A stretch of DNA of 64,000 bases, taken from contig CAYOXX010000004.1 of assembly GCA_964408025.1 (NCBI GenBank), positions 1-64,000 on the forward strand. The letters run 5' to 3'. This document shows positions 8,550-17,848 of the stretch, piece by piece. The notes under the pieces were generated by a model. It was not told the DNA's origin and searched no databases. It saw only the letters and a list, made by a program, of their open reading frames with translations. Position numbers and translations under genes: made by a program. Each line of letters begins with the position of its first letter. Position 1 is the stretch's first letter. This DNA is from CAYOXX01 sp964408025 (GTDB lineage Bacteria > Acidobacteriota > DATKUA01).

Positions 8550-10273
8550 AATCAATTCAGTCTCGCCTGGTTCCCCTGGCACTAGTTGCCATCGCGCTAT
8601 CGCTTTCGCTGGCGCTCACAACCACACATACGTCCGCTCAGGAGGCGGCCGAAGAACCTGCCGATGTCATCCTCATCAACGGCACCGTATATACCGTCGA
8701 CTCGGAATTCAGTGTCGCCGAGGCGGTAGCCGTACGCGGCAACCACATCATCGCAGTCGGCACAACCGAGGAGATTCAGCCGCTCGCCAGCCCCGCAACG
8801 CTCCTTATAGACCTGGACGGCCGCACCGTGATACCCGGTCTCGTTGACGCCCACGCCCACCTCTTCGGCTACGCCGCCAGCCTCGAGCGGCTCGACCTGG
8901 TCGGCACCATCAGCGCCGAGGAGATCGCCGAGATGGTGGCCGCCAAGGTCCAGGAGATCGAACCCGGCGCCTGGATTCTCGGCCGCGGCTGGGACCAGAA
9001 CGACTGGCCCGAGCAGCACTTCCCGACTCACGAAATCCTCGATAACGCAGCTCCGTACAACCCCGTGCTGCTGGGCCGCATCGACGGCCACGCTAACTGG
9101 GCCAACTCCGCGGCGATGGAGATCGGAGGAGTCACGCGCGACACTCCCGATCCCGACGGCGGCGAGATAATCCGCGACGCCGAGGGCAACCCCACCGGCG
9201 TATTCATCGATAACGCGGAAAACCTCATTGCTGAACATGTGCCGGAGATGCCGCGCGCGAGGCTCAAGATCCTCCTCGCCAGGGCGGTGCGCAACTGCCT
9301 GGCCGTCGGCCTCGTCGGCGTCCACGACATGGGCGGCGGACCCGCCAACATCGCCCTCACCAGAGAACTTATCGACGAGGGGAACTTCCCGTTCCGCCTC
9401 TACTTCAACCTCAGCTCGCATTTAAGCAATCTCGACGAACTATTGGCCGAAGGTACACAGAGCTATGGCGACGGCCGCCTGTCGGTCCGCAGCGTCAAGG
9501 CGTTCATCGACGGCGCCCTAGGCTCGCGCGGCGCCGCCCTGCTCGAGCCGTACAGCGACCGCCCAGAGAGCACGGGGCTGCTGATGACCACCCCTGAAGA
9601 GCTGCAAGAGCTGACCGAGCGCTGCCTGCGGGCCGGTTTCCAGGTCTCCACACACGCCATCGGTGACCGCGGCAACCGCATCGTTCTCGACGCCTACGAG
9701 GCGGCCCTCGAGGCGGTGCCGACGCCCGACGCGCGCCTGCGCATCGAGCACGCCCAAATTCTCGCACCCGAGGAGATCCCGCGATTCGCGCAGATCGGCG
9801 TCCTGCCCAGTATGCAGCCGACTCACTGCACCTCCGACTTCCCCTGGGCTCTCGACAGGCTCGGCGCGGAACGGGCTCGGGGGGCATACGCCTGGCGCAG
9901 CCTGCTCGACACCGGAGTCATTATCCCCTGCGGCTCCGACTTCCCAGTCGAGCGGATTGACCCGCGACTCGGCCTCTACGCCGCCGTAACCCGCCGGCAC
10001 GCAGACGGCTCGCCCGCGGACGGCTACTTCCCCGAGCAGCGGATGACGCGCGAAGAAGCACTGAAGGGATTCACAATCTGGGCCGCATACGCCGCCTTTG
10101 CAGAGGACGAGCGCGGCAGCCTCGAGCCGGGCAAGCTGGCCGACCTGGTAGTGCTCGACCGCGACATCATGCGCGTGCCGCCGCAAGAGATCCTCGAAGC
10201 CGTCGTAATACTGACCATGGTCGACGGCCGCATCGCCTACCGACGGGGCGCCAACGGTAGCGATACGGAATAA
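8546..10273 (+). CDS. Exported amidohydrolase family 3 protein (YtcJ-like)
   Basis: Metal-dependent hydrolase of 575 residues with an N-terminal signal peptide (LALVAIALSLSLALTTTHTS). The amidohydrolase features are present in order: small beta domain with DVILINGTVYTVD, the metal-binding HxH in GLVDAHAHLFGY, the YtcJ-type lysine in SVKAFIDGALGSRG, then HAIGDRGN, RIEHAQIL and the aspartate in CGSDFPVE. YtcJ-like enzymes hydrolyse varied amides or N-acyl compounds; the substrate here is unknown. The export signal suggests periplasmic or lipid-anchored action. It overlaps the upstream methyltransferase by four bases and precedes an epimerase gene by four. Confidence 0.88.
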   Translation: MKSIQSRLVPLALVAIALSLSLALTTTHTSAQEAAEEPADVILINGTVYTVDSEFSVAEAVAVRGNHIIAVGTTEEIQPLASPATLLIDLDGRTVIPGLVDAHAHLFGYAASLERLDLVGTISAEEIAEMVAAKVQEIEPGAWILGRGWDQNDWPEQHFPTHEILDNAAPYNPVLLGRIDGHANWANSAAMEIGGVTRDTPDPDGGEIIRDAEGNPTGVFIDNAENLIAEHVPEMPRARLKILLARAVRNCLAVGLVGVHDMGGGPANIALTRELIDEGNFPFRLYFNLSSHLSNLDELLAEGTQSYGDGRLSVRSVKAFIDGALGSRGAALLEPYSDRPESTGLLMTTPEELQELTERCLRAGFQVSTHAIGDRGNRIVLDAYEAALEAVPTPDARLRIEHAQILAPEEIPRFAQIGVLPSMQPTHCTSDFPWALDRLGAERARGAYAWRSLLDTGVIIPCGSDFPVERIDPRLGLYAAVTRRHADGSPADGYFPEQRMTREEALKGFTIWAAYAAFAEDERGSLEPGKLADLVVLDRDIMRVPPQEILEAVVILTMVDGRIAYRRGANGSDTE

Positions 10274-10277
10274 ATCA

Positions 10278-11261
10278 GTGGCCGGGAAAGCCGAAACCGT
10301 CTTGATCACCGGCATCTCCGGTTTCGTCGGCTCCCACCTGTGCGAAGAGTTCCTGCGCCGAGGCCTGAAGGTCAAGGGGCTGATCCCCGAGGGGGAGGAC
10401 ATCTCCAACCTCGCGGCCGCGGAGTCTGAGATCCGCCTTCTCCAGGGCGACCTTCTGGATCCGGCTGGTCTCGAGCGGATCGTGGAGGAGGCCGGAGCCG
10501 ATCTCATAGTCCACCTGGCCGCCGAGAGCTCGCCCGCCAGGAGTTATTTGGATCCGGTAATCTCGTTTGAGGTCAACACTCTGGGGACGCTCCACCTCCT
10601 CGAGGCCATCCGGAAAGCGAAGCGGCCACGACGCTTCCTACTCTTCACATCGGCCGAGGTCTACGGGGCCGCGGACCCCGCGGCGATGCCGCTGGCCGAG
10701 TCGGCGCCGCTGAGGCCGCTCAACCCCTACGCGGCCAGCAAGGCGGCGTGCCATTACCTCGGCAAGCAGTATGCTATGCACCATGACCTGCCGCTTGTTG
10801 AGGTGCGCCCCTTCAACATGATTGGGCCGCGCCAGGGCCGCGGCTTCGTACTGCCCGATTTCGCCTCCCAGGTGGCTGCGATCGTCTCCGGCCGCGCGGA
10901 GCCTCGCATTCATGTCGGCCGCCTCAGCGACCGGCGCGACTTCCTCGACGTCCGCGACGCCGTTCGCGCAATCGCCGAACTGGCCGAGCGTGGAAGCGAT
11001 GGAGAGGTCTACCACGTCTGCTCCGGCGTGGCTACGCCGGTACGACGCCTGCTCGACCTGCTGCTGGAGGCGGCCGGCGTAGAGATCGAGGTGGTGCGCG
11101 ACCCGGCGCGGCTGCGCCCGACGGCGACGCCGATACTGCTAGGTTCCAACACAAAGCTGACCGAACAAACCGGCTGGGGGCCGACGATTACCCTGGAAGA
11201 CACTGTCAGGGACGCCCTCGAATACTGGCTTGGGAAACCCTCTGCAGGTGACAACAATTAG
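10278..11261 (+). CDS. NAD(P)-dependent sugar-nucleotide epimerase/dehydratase
   Basis: Extended short-chain dehydrogenase of 327 residues. The N-terminal VLITGISGFVGSHLCEEFL is the NAD-binding GxxGxxG motif, TSAEVYG carries the catalytic Ser/Thr and PYAASKAACHYLGKQYA the YxxxK pair. RPFNMIGPRQGRGFVLPDFA and VRDAVRAI are typical of GDP-mannose 4,6-dehydratase-like and related epimerases. The start is a GTG at 10278, four bases after the amidohydrolase stop, so the genes probably share a transcript. The exact sugar nucleotide is unknown. It could feed the glycan locus at 23-41 kb. Confidence 0.88.
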   Translation: MAGKAETVLITGISGFVGSHLCEEFLRRGLKVKGLIPEGEDISNLAAAESEIRLLQGDLLDPAGLERIVEEAGADLIVHLAAESSPARSYLDPVISFEVNTLGTLHLLEAIRKAKRPRRFLLFTSAEVYGAADPAAMPLAESAPLRPLNPYAASKAACHYLGKQYAMHHDLPLVEVRPFNMIGPRQGRGFVLPDFASQVAAIVSGRAEPRIHVGRLSDRRDFLDVRDAVRAIAELAERGSDGEVYHVCSGVATPVRRLLDLLLEAAGVEIEVVRDPARLRPTATPILLGSNTKLTEQTGWGPTITLEDTVRDALEYWLGKPSAGDNN

Positions 11262-11390
11262 AGATCGAGTCTTAATATCGAACTAATATGTTGTTTAATG
11301 CGTCTTATTTAATCGGCTTGTAAAATGCCGGTGGCAACGGAGAGAAAGCAAACTGAAGCGTATCACTTAAAACAGCTGAGGACCTGTCCC

Positions 11391-12173
11391 ATGAACAGAA
11401 TTCCGAATACGGCGTTGGCATTAGCCGCGCTCGCGGCGGCTACCGCGCTGCCGTTCGCCTCGGCCCAGCAGGAGCCGACGGCGCTGGAGATCATCCAGCG
11501 CATCGAGGACCTGATGCGCAGCGACCGCTCATACGCCGAGCTGACGATGGAGATCATCACTCCTGACTGGCAGCGGACGGTCACCATGCGCAGCTACGAC
11601 GACCGCGAGGGCGAGCGCAGCTTCATCCACATCCTCAGCCCCAGGCGCGACGAGAACACCACCTTCCTGCGCGTCGAGTTCAACCTCTGGATGTACCTGC
11701 CGCGCGCCGAGCGGACGATCCGCATCCCACCATCGATGATGCTCAACAGCTGGATGGGAAGCGACTTCACCAACGACGACCTGGTCAGGGAAAGCTCGTA
11801 CATCGATGACTACGACCACGAGCTTACCGGCATCGAGGAGCTCGAGGAGCTGGACGCCATCCCCTGCTACCACATCGTTATGCGCCCGAAGCCCGACGCG
11901 CCGGTCACCTGGGGCTGGGTCGAGGTTTGGATAAGCGTCGAGCCGCTGCTGCCGGTGCTCTACCGCTACTACAACCAGCGCGGCGAGCTGCGTAAAGAGA
12001 TGATCATGAGCGAAATCGGCGAGATGGACGGCCACCTTCTGCCCACCGTATGGACCATGCGGACGATGGACAAGCCGGGCCATAGCACCGTCATCCGGCT
12101 CGAGAGCATGGACTTCGACGCCGACATTCCCGACCGGGTGTTCACGCGCCAGCACCTGCGCAACCCGCGATAG
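11391..12173 (+). CDS. Periplasmic outer membrane lipoprotein-sorting (LolA-like) protein
   Basis: Exported protein of about 260 residues. The signal peptide TALALAALAAATALPFASA is followed by TALEIIQRIEDLMRSD, as in proteins annotated outer membrane lipoprotein-sorting protein. The body (MYLPRAERTIRIPPSMML, SWMGSDFTNDDL, WVEVWIS) matches the LolA/LolB-like half-barrel family that usually sits beside MacB/FtsX-type transporters. The ATG at 11391 is chosen since the signal peptide begins there. It is the first gene of a four-gene cassette with nine bases to the permease. Likely role: carrying a lipid or lipoprotein across the periplasm; the cargo is not known. Confidence 0.8.
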   Translation: MNRIPNTALALAALAAATALPFASAQQEPTALEIIQRIEDLMRSDRSYAELTMEIITPDWQRTVTMRSYDDREGERSFIHILSPRRDENTTFLRVEFNLWMYLPRAERTIRIPPSMMLNSWMGSDFTNDDLVRESSYIDDYDHELTGIEELEELDAIPCYHIVMRPKPDAPVTWGWVEVWISVEPLLPVLYRYYNQRGELRKEMIMSEIGEMDGHLLPTVWTMRTMDKPGHSTVIRLESMDFDADIPDRVFTRQHLRNPR

Positions 12174-12182
12174 GAGGAAACG

Positions 12183-13439
12183 ATGCGTATTTTCCTTGCC
12201 ATCGCCTGGCGAAACGTGATGCGCAACAAAAAGCGCTCCTTCATCACCATCTTCGCCATCGCCTTCGGCCTCATCTTCCTGATCTTCATGTGGTCGATCA
12301 TCGACGGCGTCTACCCGGTGATGATCGACAACATGACCGGCCTGTTCATGGGCCACATGGAAGTGAGCACCCCGGAATTTGTCGATCGGCCGGCGCTGGA
12401 GAACGCGATCCGGGACGGCGACCCGGTGATCGCCGCGGTGCGGGACCACCCGAACGTGGAAGCCTACTCGCCCCGGATGCGCTTGTTCGGCCTGCTCAGC
12501 TATGCCGAGAACAGCCAGGGCGGCGTCGTCATCGGCATCGACCCGGAGCTGGAGCGCGAACTCGGGCGCCTTGATGATGACGAGTTCATCATCGAGGGCC
12601 GCTTCATCACCTCCGACGACGTGCGGGGCGCCGTCATCGGCGCCACGCTGGCCAAGAACCTCGACGCCAGACTGGGCGAGCGTATCTTCTTCCTCACCCA
12701 AGGTCCGCACCAGGAGCTGGCATACACCAACCTCAACGTCATCGGAATCCTGAAATCCCACGTCCCCGAGATCGACGGCTCGATGGTCTTCGTACGCCGG
12801 GCTGACCTGACCGACGCCGATGTGCTGGACATGCCGGGGGCGGTCACCGACGTCGCCATCCGCCTGCGCGACCAAAACCTGCTGGAAGAAACCAAGGCCG
12901 AACTGCAGTCGGCGCTGGAGGGGCACGACGAGCAGAAGCTGGTACGCACGTGGAAGGAGATCGTCCCCTGGATCGAGCAGGCGCTGGCGATGGACGAGGC
13001 TTTCTTCTACTTCATCGTTCTAATCATGTTCACCGTCGTGGTCGCCGGCATCCTCAACACCGTTCTCATGTCGGTGATGGAGCGCACGAGGGAGTTCGGC
13101 ATCATGCGCGCCCTGGGCACCAAGGGATGGCAGATCGCAACCGTAGTCAGTCTTGAATCGGTGATGCTCGGCGTCATCGGGCTGGTGATCGGGGCCACCT
13201 GCGGCATCGTCCTCACGCTGATCCTCGGCCAGACGGGACTCGACCTCTACAGCGGTATCGACGAGTCATTCATGGGAGAGTTCTACTTCTTCGAGACGAG
13301 AATCTACCCGCTTCTCAACCTCGACCACTTCATCACCACCTGCGTCGCCGTGATGGTCATGATTGTCCTGGTCTCCCTCTACCCCGCGCGCAAGGCGGCA
13401 AAACTCGAACCGGTAGTAGCTATCAAGGCCCTGGGGTGA
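12183..13439 (+). CDS. ABC transporter permease, FtsX/MacB type
   Basis: Inner-membrane permease of 418 residues. One transmembrane helix at the N-terminus (SFITIFAIAFGLIFLIFMW) is followed by a large periplasmic MacB-PCD-like domain (about residues 45-260). Three C-terminal helices belong to the FtsX domain, with the signature VMERTREFGIMRALGTKGWQ and a final YPARKAAKLEPVVAIKALG. This mechanotransmission architecture is shared by LolCE and MacB. RBS AGGAGG-like AGGAAACG precedes the ATG. The ATPase gene follows after four bases and the LolA-like gene precedes it, which supports lipid or lipoprotein export. Confidence 0.9.
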   Translation: MRIFLAIAWRNVMRNKKRSFITIFAIAFGLIFLIFMWSIIDGVYPVMIDNMTGLFMGHMEVSTPEFVDRPALENAIRDGDPVIAAVRDHPNVEAYSPRMRLFGLLSYAENSQGGVVIGIDPELERELGRLDDDEFIIEGRFITSDDVRGAVIGATLAKNLDARLGERIFFLTQGPHQELAYTNLNVIGILKSHVPEIDGSMVFVRRADLTDADVLDMPGAVTDVAIRLRDQNLLEETKAELQSALEGHDEQKLVRTWKEIVPWIEQALAMDEAFFYFIVLIMFTVVVAGILNTVLMSVMERTREFGIMRALGTKGWQIATVVSLESVMLGVIGLVIGATCGIVLTLILGQTGLDLYSGIDESFMGEFYFFETRIYPLLNLDHFITTCVAVMVMIVLVSLYPARKAAKLEPVVAIKALG

Positions 13440-13443
13440 CGCG

Positions 13444-14124
13444 ATGATCGTAAAGACGGAAGAACTCAAGAAGGTTTTCTCGAGCGACCACGTCGAGCAC
13501 CCCGCACTGCGCGGCGTCGACGTCCAGATTGACGAAGGCGAGTTCGTGGTGGTCGCCGGACCCTCCGGCTCCGGCAAGACGACGCTGCTTAACATGATCG
13601 GCACACTCGACTCGCCGACCGAGGGGAAGGTGTTCTTCAAGGACCGCGACGTCGGCGCCATGTCGGTAGGCGAAAGGACGGAGCTGCGACTACACAAAAT
13701 CGGCTTCGTCTTCCAAGCATACAACCTGATCAACGTGCTGACCGCGGCCGAGAACGTCGAATACGTGCTCCTGCTCCAGGGCCTGGCCGGCGAGCAGCGC
13801 CGGCAACGCGCCCACGAACTGCTCGAGGCCGTGGGCCTCGAGGGCCTCGAGAACCGCCGCCCGGAGCAGCTCAGCGGCGGCGAGCAGCAGCGTGTGGCCG
13901 TCGCCAGATCGCTGGCCTCGGAGCCGGAGTTGGTGCTGGCCGACGAGCCGACGGCCAACCTCGATCAGGCCACCGGTAAAGAGCTGATCGAGCTGATGCT
14001 CGAGCTCAACCGCGAGCGCGGCATCACATTCGTCATCTCCTCGCACGACCGCATGGTGATCGAGCACGCCCGCCGGCTGCTGCGCCTCCTCGACGGTAGA
14101 ATCGTCGCCGATGAAAAGCCGTAA
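13444..14124 (+). CDS. ABC transporter ATP-binding protein, LolD/MacB type
   Basis: ATPase subunit of 226 residues that energises the adjacent permease. Walker A is GPSGSGKTTLLNMIG, the Q-loop lies in FVFQAYNLI, the signature is LSGGEQQRVAVARSLA, and Walker B with its D-loop is LVLADEPTANLD; the switch histidine is in VISSHD. All catalytic residues are intact. The gene starts four bases after the permease and its 3' end overlaps the next gene by 14 bases, so the cassette is probably one operon. Confidence 0.93.
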   Translation: MIVKTEELKKVFSSDHVEHPALRGVDVQIDEGEFVVVAGPSGSGKTTLLNMIGTLDSPTEGKVFFKDRDVGAMSVGERTELRLHKIGFVFQAYNLINVLTAAENVEYVLLLQGLAGEQRRQRAHELLEAVGLEGLENRRPEQLSGGEQQRVAVARSLASEPELVLADEPTANLDQATGKELIELMLELNRERGITFVISSHDRMVIEHARRLLRLLDGRIVADEKP

Positions 14125-15259
14125 GATCAGCGCAGCCGCAACCGCATTCAGCATCTTGCTGCTGCTGTGCGGAATCCTCGCCACACCCGCTGCGGCGCAG
14201 GAGTGGGACCTGAGCGGCTACCTGAAGACGCTCTTCATTGGAAGCCGCACCTTCTTCGACGAGGATTTCTCCCTCGCCACGCACCGCCTGCGCACGCAGC
14301 TAGTTTTCAGACCCATCAGCGCGGTAGAAATCCTGGCGGCTCTGGACAACCAGCTTCGCTGGGGCGGCTACCTCGGCACGGAGCAGCACGCCCTCGCCCG
14401 GCCGCTCGAGGAGCGCTACTACGTCGACATGACCCTCACGCCCTACGACAACACCGCGGCCCAGTGGCGCGCCGAGTTCTACAGGCTCTATCTGCGCGCC
14501 AGCGGCGAGGCGGCCGACCTTTGCATCGGCCGCCAGAGGATCGCCTGGGGCACGGGGCGGCTCTGGAATCCGACCGACCTCTTCAACCCGGTGAGCCCGC
14601 TGGCGATCGAGCCGGCCGAGAAGCGCGGCGCCGACGCGGTGGCGGTGGCCCTGCGGCCTTCTGCAGACGTGCGCCTCGAGCTGGCGGCAGCGGTGGGAGC
14701 GGACAGGGACGACGTCCGCTGGGGCGCCCGCGGCGGCACCACCGTCGGCAGCTACGACGTCTCGCTGATGGCCGGACGCTTCCGCGACAGCGACGTCATC
14801 GGCCTCGACTTCTCCGGCTACCTCGGCGACGCCGGCTTCCGCGGCGAGTTCACCCACACCTGGGATCCCGAGCGCCGCTACCTGCGCGGCGTCCTCAGCT
14901 TCGAGTATACGTTTCCCCCAGGCATAGACCTGCTGTGCGAGTACCTCTACAACGGCGGCAACATCGGCGAGATCACTCCGGAGGCGCTCGACAGCCTCGC
15001 CATCTTCGACGCCATCACCACCCTCAACCGCCACTTCCTGGCGGCGCGCGTCGGCGGATCCGCCTCCCCGCTTCTCACCGTCGGCCTGATGGGCATCGTC
15101 GAGCTTGAGGACGGCGGACTCTTCCTATCCCCCACCCTAACCTACTCATGGAAGCAGGACCTCGACGTCACCATCGGCGCCCAGCTCTTCTTCGGCGACA
15201 GCGGCGATTTCGCGCTCGGCAACCACGCGGTCGTTCTGGCAGCGGAGTGGTATTTCTGA
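14111..15259 (+). CDS. Outer-membrane beta-barrel protein, DUF1302/alginate-export-like
   Basis: Exported 382-residue protein. The signal peptide FSILLLLCGILATPAAA precedes a body of alternating, aromatic-rich beta strands ending in ALGNHAVVLAAEWYF, a terminal aromatic typical of outer-membrane barrels. The segment IGRQRIAWGTGRLWNPTDLF strongly recalls DUF1302 and alginate-export-like porins. It overlaps the ATPase gene by 14 bases. Together with the LolA-like protein and FtsX permease, it may be the outer-membrane end of an export route. Family assignment rests on motif resemblance. Confidence 0.72.
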   Translation: MKSRKISAAATAFSILLLLCGILATPAAAQEWDLSGYLKTLFIGSRTFFDEDFSLATHRLRTQLVFRPISAVEILAALDNQLRWGGYLGTEQHALARPLEERYYVDMTLTPYDNTAAQWRAEFYRLYLRASGEAADLCIGRQRIAWGTGRLWNPTDLFNPVSPLAIEPAEKRGADAVAVALRPSADVRLELAAAVGADRDDVRWGARGGTTVGSYDVSLMAGRFRDSDVIGLDFSGYLGDAGFRGEFTHTWDPERRYLRGVLSFEYTFPPGIDLLCEYLYNGGNIGEITPEALDSLAIFDAITTLNRHFLAARVGGSASPLLTVGLMGIVELEDGGLFLSPTLTYSWKQDLDVTIGAQLFFGDSGDFALGNHAVVLAAEWYF

Positions 15260-15288
15260 ATCCGGGGCGAGACGGGACGAATGGCGCT

Positions 15289-16083
15289 TTATCCACTCAG
15301 CCGGGTAGTGATCCGATCCCCTCGCTCGGCGTCCAGAGTATCCGCGGCGGAGCCGCCGCGCACGGCCAGCTCCAGGTAACCGCCGCTGCTAAAGAGTAGG
15401 AACGGCACCTCGCGCGGGCCGGCGGCGTAAAAATCAGCGAAATCCTTGACCGACTCTCCGGCGATAGTCGCCGCCATAATTTCCGGCTTCAGGCCGGCAG
15501 CGGCGAGGTGCTCGGCGCGGATGTTGGTGATCAGGTTGCCGAAGCGGTCGACGTGGATGATGGCGCCGCGAACCTCCCTCTCGGCGACAATCACCTCAGG
15601 GAGGTCCAGCTCGACCGGCTTTTCAATCGGGGGGCCGACCTCATCGAGTGGCATACCCGAAGCCAGTGCCGCGGCTGTAGGAGCGAAGATATCGCGGCCG
15701 TGGAAGGTGGCGCTGACCGGAAGGCGAAGCAGATCTTCGGCCGCGATCCGACGTGCGCTCCATTTTTCTGTTTCGCGCAGGATGTGGGTGAAGACGCCGT
15801 TGTCGGGGCCGACGAAAAACTGACCCGCGGCGGCCAGAGCCATCGGCAGGCGCTCCGAACCGACACCCGGATCGACGACGGCCAGGTGGACCGTCCCGGC
15901 TGGGAAATCCCGCCAGCAGCCGGCCAGCAGGTAGGCGGCCTTGGCGATGTCGCGGGGCAGAACGTCGTGGCTGATGTCTACAAGGACGGCTTCCGGGAAT
16001 CGGGTAAGGATAACTCCTTTCATCGCCGCGACGTAGTGATCGCGGGTGCCGAAGTCGCTCAGCAGCGTTACTATTGAGCTCAC
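15289..16083 (-). CDS. SAM hydroxide adenosyltransferase family protein (DUF62)
   Basis: About 264 residues of the SAM hydroxide adenosyltransferase/fluorinase-like family, which hydrolyses S-adenosylmethionine to adenosine and methionine. The N-terminal IVTLLSDFGTRDHYVAAMKG and the segments VDISHDVLPRDI, VVDPGVGSERLP and FVGPDNGVFTHIL are the family signatures, and GRDIFAPTAAALASG and DRFGNLITNI lie in the C-terminal half. The GTG at 16083 is preferred because the conserved sequence begins there; a longer frame to 16173 adds an unconserved lead. It is convergent with the barrel gene and downstream of the TolC-like gene. Its physiological role is uncertain in the family. Confidence 0.88.
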   Translation of the reverse strand: MSSIVTLLSDFGTRDHYVAAMKGVILTRFPEAVLVDISHDVLPRDIAKAAYLLAGCWRDFPAGTVHLAVVDPGVGSERLPMALAAAGQFFVGPDNGVFTHILRETEKWSARRIAAEDLLRLPVSATFHGRDIFAPTAAALASGMPLDEVGPPIEKPVELDLPEVIVAEREVRGAIIHVDRFGNLITNIRAEHLAAAGLKPEIMAATIAGESVKDFADFYAAGPREVPFLLFSSGGYLELAVRGGSAADTLDAERGDRITTRLSG

Positions 16084-16192
16084 AGTTCCCACCGAGAAAA
16101 TCTGACAACGGAAGTATATCTCATCGAAGCCGGCCGCATAAATGTAGAGCCCGCTCGCCACGGGCTCATTCAAAACAGAGAGTAATTAATCC

Positions 16193-17830
16193 CTAATGCC
16201 TGACCAGTGCTCCGACGCCGCCCTCGGAACGCGTCTCGATGACGACATTATTGCTATCCAGCATCGTGCCGGTAGCCCTGTCGTAATCTACGAGGGCTCT
16301 CTGGTAGCGTGCCAGGGCCAGTATGACGTTGTAGCGGGCGGTTGCCAGGCGGTTCTGATACTCGAGCACCTGGAAGTTGGTGCTGCTGCCGACCGCGAAC
16401 TTCCGCTGCTCCGCTTCGAGCTGCCTCTCGGCATACACGAGCGCGCGGCGCCGCGCTTCGAGCTGGGTGATGCTGATCTCCAGCTCGCGTATAGCGCTGC
16501 GCACTTCGACGGCGATGTCGTAACGGGTCTGCTCGATGCGCAACGCGTTCTGCCGCCGCTGGACCTGGTTGACCATCATCGAGGAGCGGGCAGTGCTGTT
16601 ACCGAAGATGTAAGTGAAATTGGCGCCGATGGTCCAGTCGTGGTTCGTGCCGTCTAAGACGTCGCGGAGCGTGGAGACGAAGCTCAGCGGCAGGCCGGGA
16701 GGCGGCTCGGGAGCGAATAACGGATTGGGGATGAAGTTGCCGCCGAAGCTGAACAGGGCGACATCCGCGGTGAGGTTGAGAGAGGGGAGCAGCTGGTTGC
16801 GGGCGTAGGAGATCGAGACCTCGTTGTTCTCGATCTGCAGCTCGAGACGCCGCATCTCGGGACGGTTCTCCAACGCGGTCTCCAAGCTCTCGCCGAAGTC
16901 GACATCGAGCTCTTCCGGCTCCTCCAGGGAGTCGGTGGGAACAATTCTGACAGCCCAGTCTTCCATGACGATCGCCTGCTTGAGGCGGTCCTCGGCGCGC
17001 TGCAGGTTGGCCTGAGCGTCGACCAGGTCGGCCTCCGCGCTGGCCACTCTCTCCTCGGCGGAGACGATCTCGATTGGCGGCAGTGTGCCGACGTTCACCT
17101 TCACTCTGTTGATCTCGAGCTGCTCCCGCGCCAGAGCCAGCGCGTCCTCGGCTACCTCGAGGGCGTCGTAGAAGCTTACCAGATCCCAATAGCGGGTCAT
17201 CAGGTCCACCAGTGTGGCTACCACCTGGTTCTCGAAGTCCGCTTCGCTGATATCGACGTTGTTGCTGTTGATGATGATCTGCCGCTCAGTCGCCAACTTG
17301 CCGAAGTCGCGCAGGATCGGCTGCGAAACGCCGATCGACCAGGAGTCGTTGAACATGGGATTGATGGAGCTGGTGATCGAATTGGAGCCGGAGCGGCGCA
17401 TGTAGAGCGATGTGCTGACGTCGGCGCCGGTGAACAGCCGCCGCGAGAGCCGCATGATGATGTCCTGATAGTGGGTTTCGCTGCCTCTGAACGAGGAGAA
17501 CGAGCGCTCGGCGTGGCGGTTGAAGCCGAAGTCGGCGAAGAACGTGTAGTCGTAGACGGCGTTCGCCCCGATCAGGTTGCCGTAGGCGCTCTCGTTGTCC
17601 AGGCCGCGAATCTGGATGTTGAAGTTGCGCTGCAGCGCCAGCGAGACCGCCTCCCGCAGGCTGAGCTCCATCGTCCGCCGCTCAACCTCCTGGGCGCGCA
17701 GCGGCGCCGTCAGCAGCAGGGCGAGGAAAACGGCCAAGGCCAGGGCGAGCAGCAGCCGGTAATCCTGGATCGGCAGTGTGGCCGCCGCGGTGCGGCGGTC
17801 ACTTGTGCGTTCCGGGGAGTGCGTCCACAT
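16193..17830 (-). CDS. TolC family outer-membrane efflux protein
   Basis: 545 residues; a long N-terminus with a hydrophobic signal segment LLLALALAVFLALLLTAPLRA and cleavage near AQE. Two repeats of long coiled-coil helices follow (for example LALAREQLEINRVKVNVGTL and the matching VYAERQLEAEQRKFAVGSST), as in trimeric TolC channels; the VNVGTLPPIEIVSAEERVA motif is typical. Adaptor or inner-membrane pump genes are not adjacent, so its partner is elsewhere or may be the nearby ABC cassette on the opposite strand. The gene stands 18 bases downstream of the exonuclease gene and may be co-transcribed with it. Confidence 0.9.
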   Translation of the reverse strand: MWTHSPERTSDRRTAAATLPIQDYRLLLALALAVFLALLLTAPLRAQEVERRTMELSLREAVSLALQRNFNIQIRGLDNESAYGNLIGANAVYDYTFFADFGFNRHAERSFSSFRGSETHYQDIIMRLSRRLFTGADVSTSLYMRRSGSNSITSSINPMFNDSWSIGVSQPILRDFGKLATERQIIINSNNVDISEADFENQVVATLVDLMTRYWDLVSFYDALEVAEDALALAREQLEINRVKVNVGTLPPIEIVSAEERVASAEADLVDAQANLQRAEDRLKQAIVMEDWAVRIVPTDSLEEPEELDVDFGESLETALENRPEMRRLELQIENNEVSISYARNQLLPSLNLTADVALFSFGGNFIPNPLFAPEPPPGLPLSFVSTLRDVLDGTNHDWTIGANFTYIFGNSTARSSMMVNQVQRRQNALRIEQTRYDIAVEVRSAIRELEISITQLEARRRALVYAERQLEAEQRKFAVGSSTNFQVLEYQNRLATARYNVILALARYQRALVDYDRATGTMLDSNNVVIETRSEGGVGALVRH

Positions 17831-17848
17831 CGATCTCCTCCTCTCTTA

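Noticed and set aside
14167..15108. Long arginine-rich frame overlapping the barrel gene
   Set aside because: It is a shadow of the outer-membrane barrel gene in another frame; composition (Arg, Pro, His repeats) is typical of GC-rich shadows.
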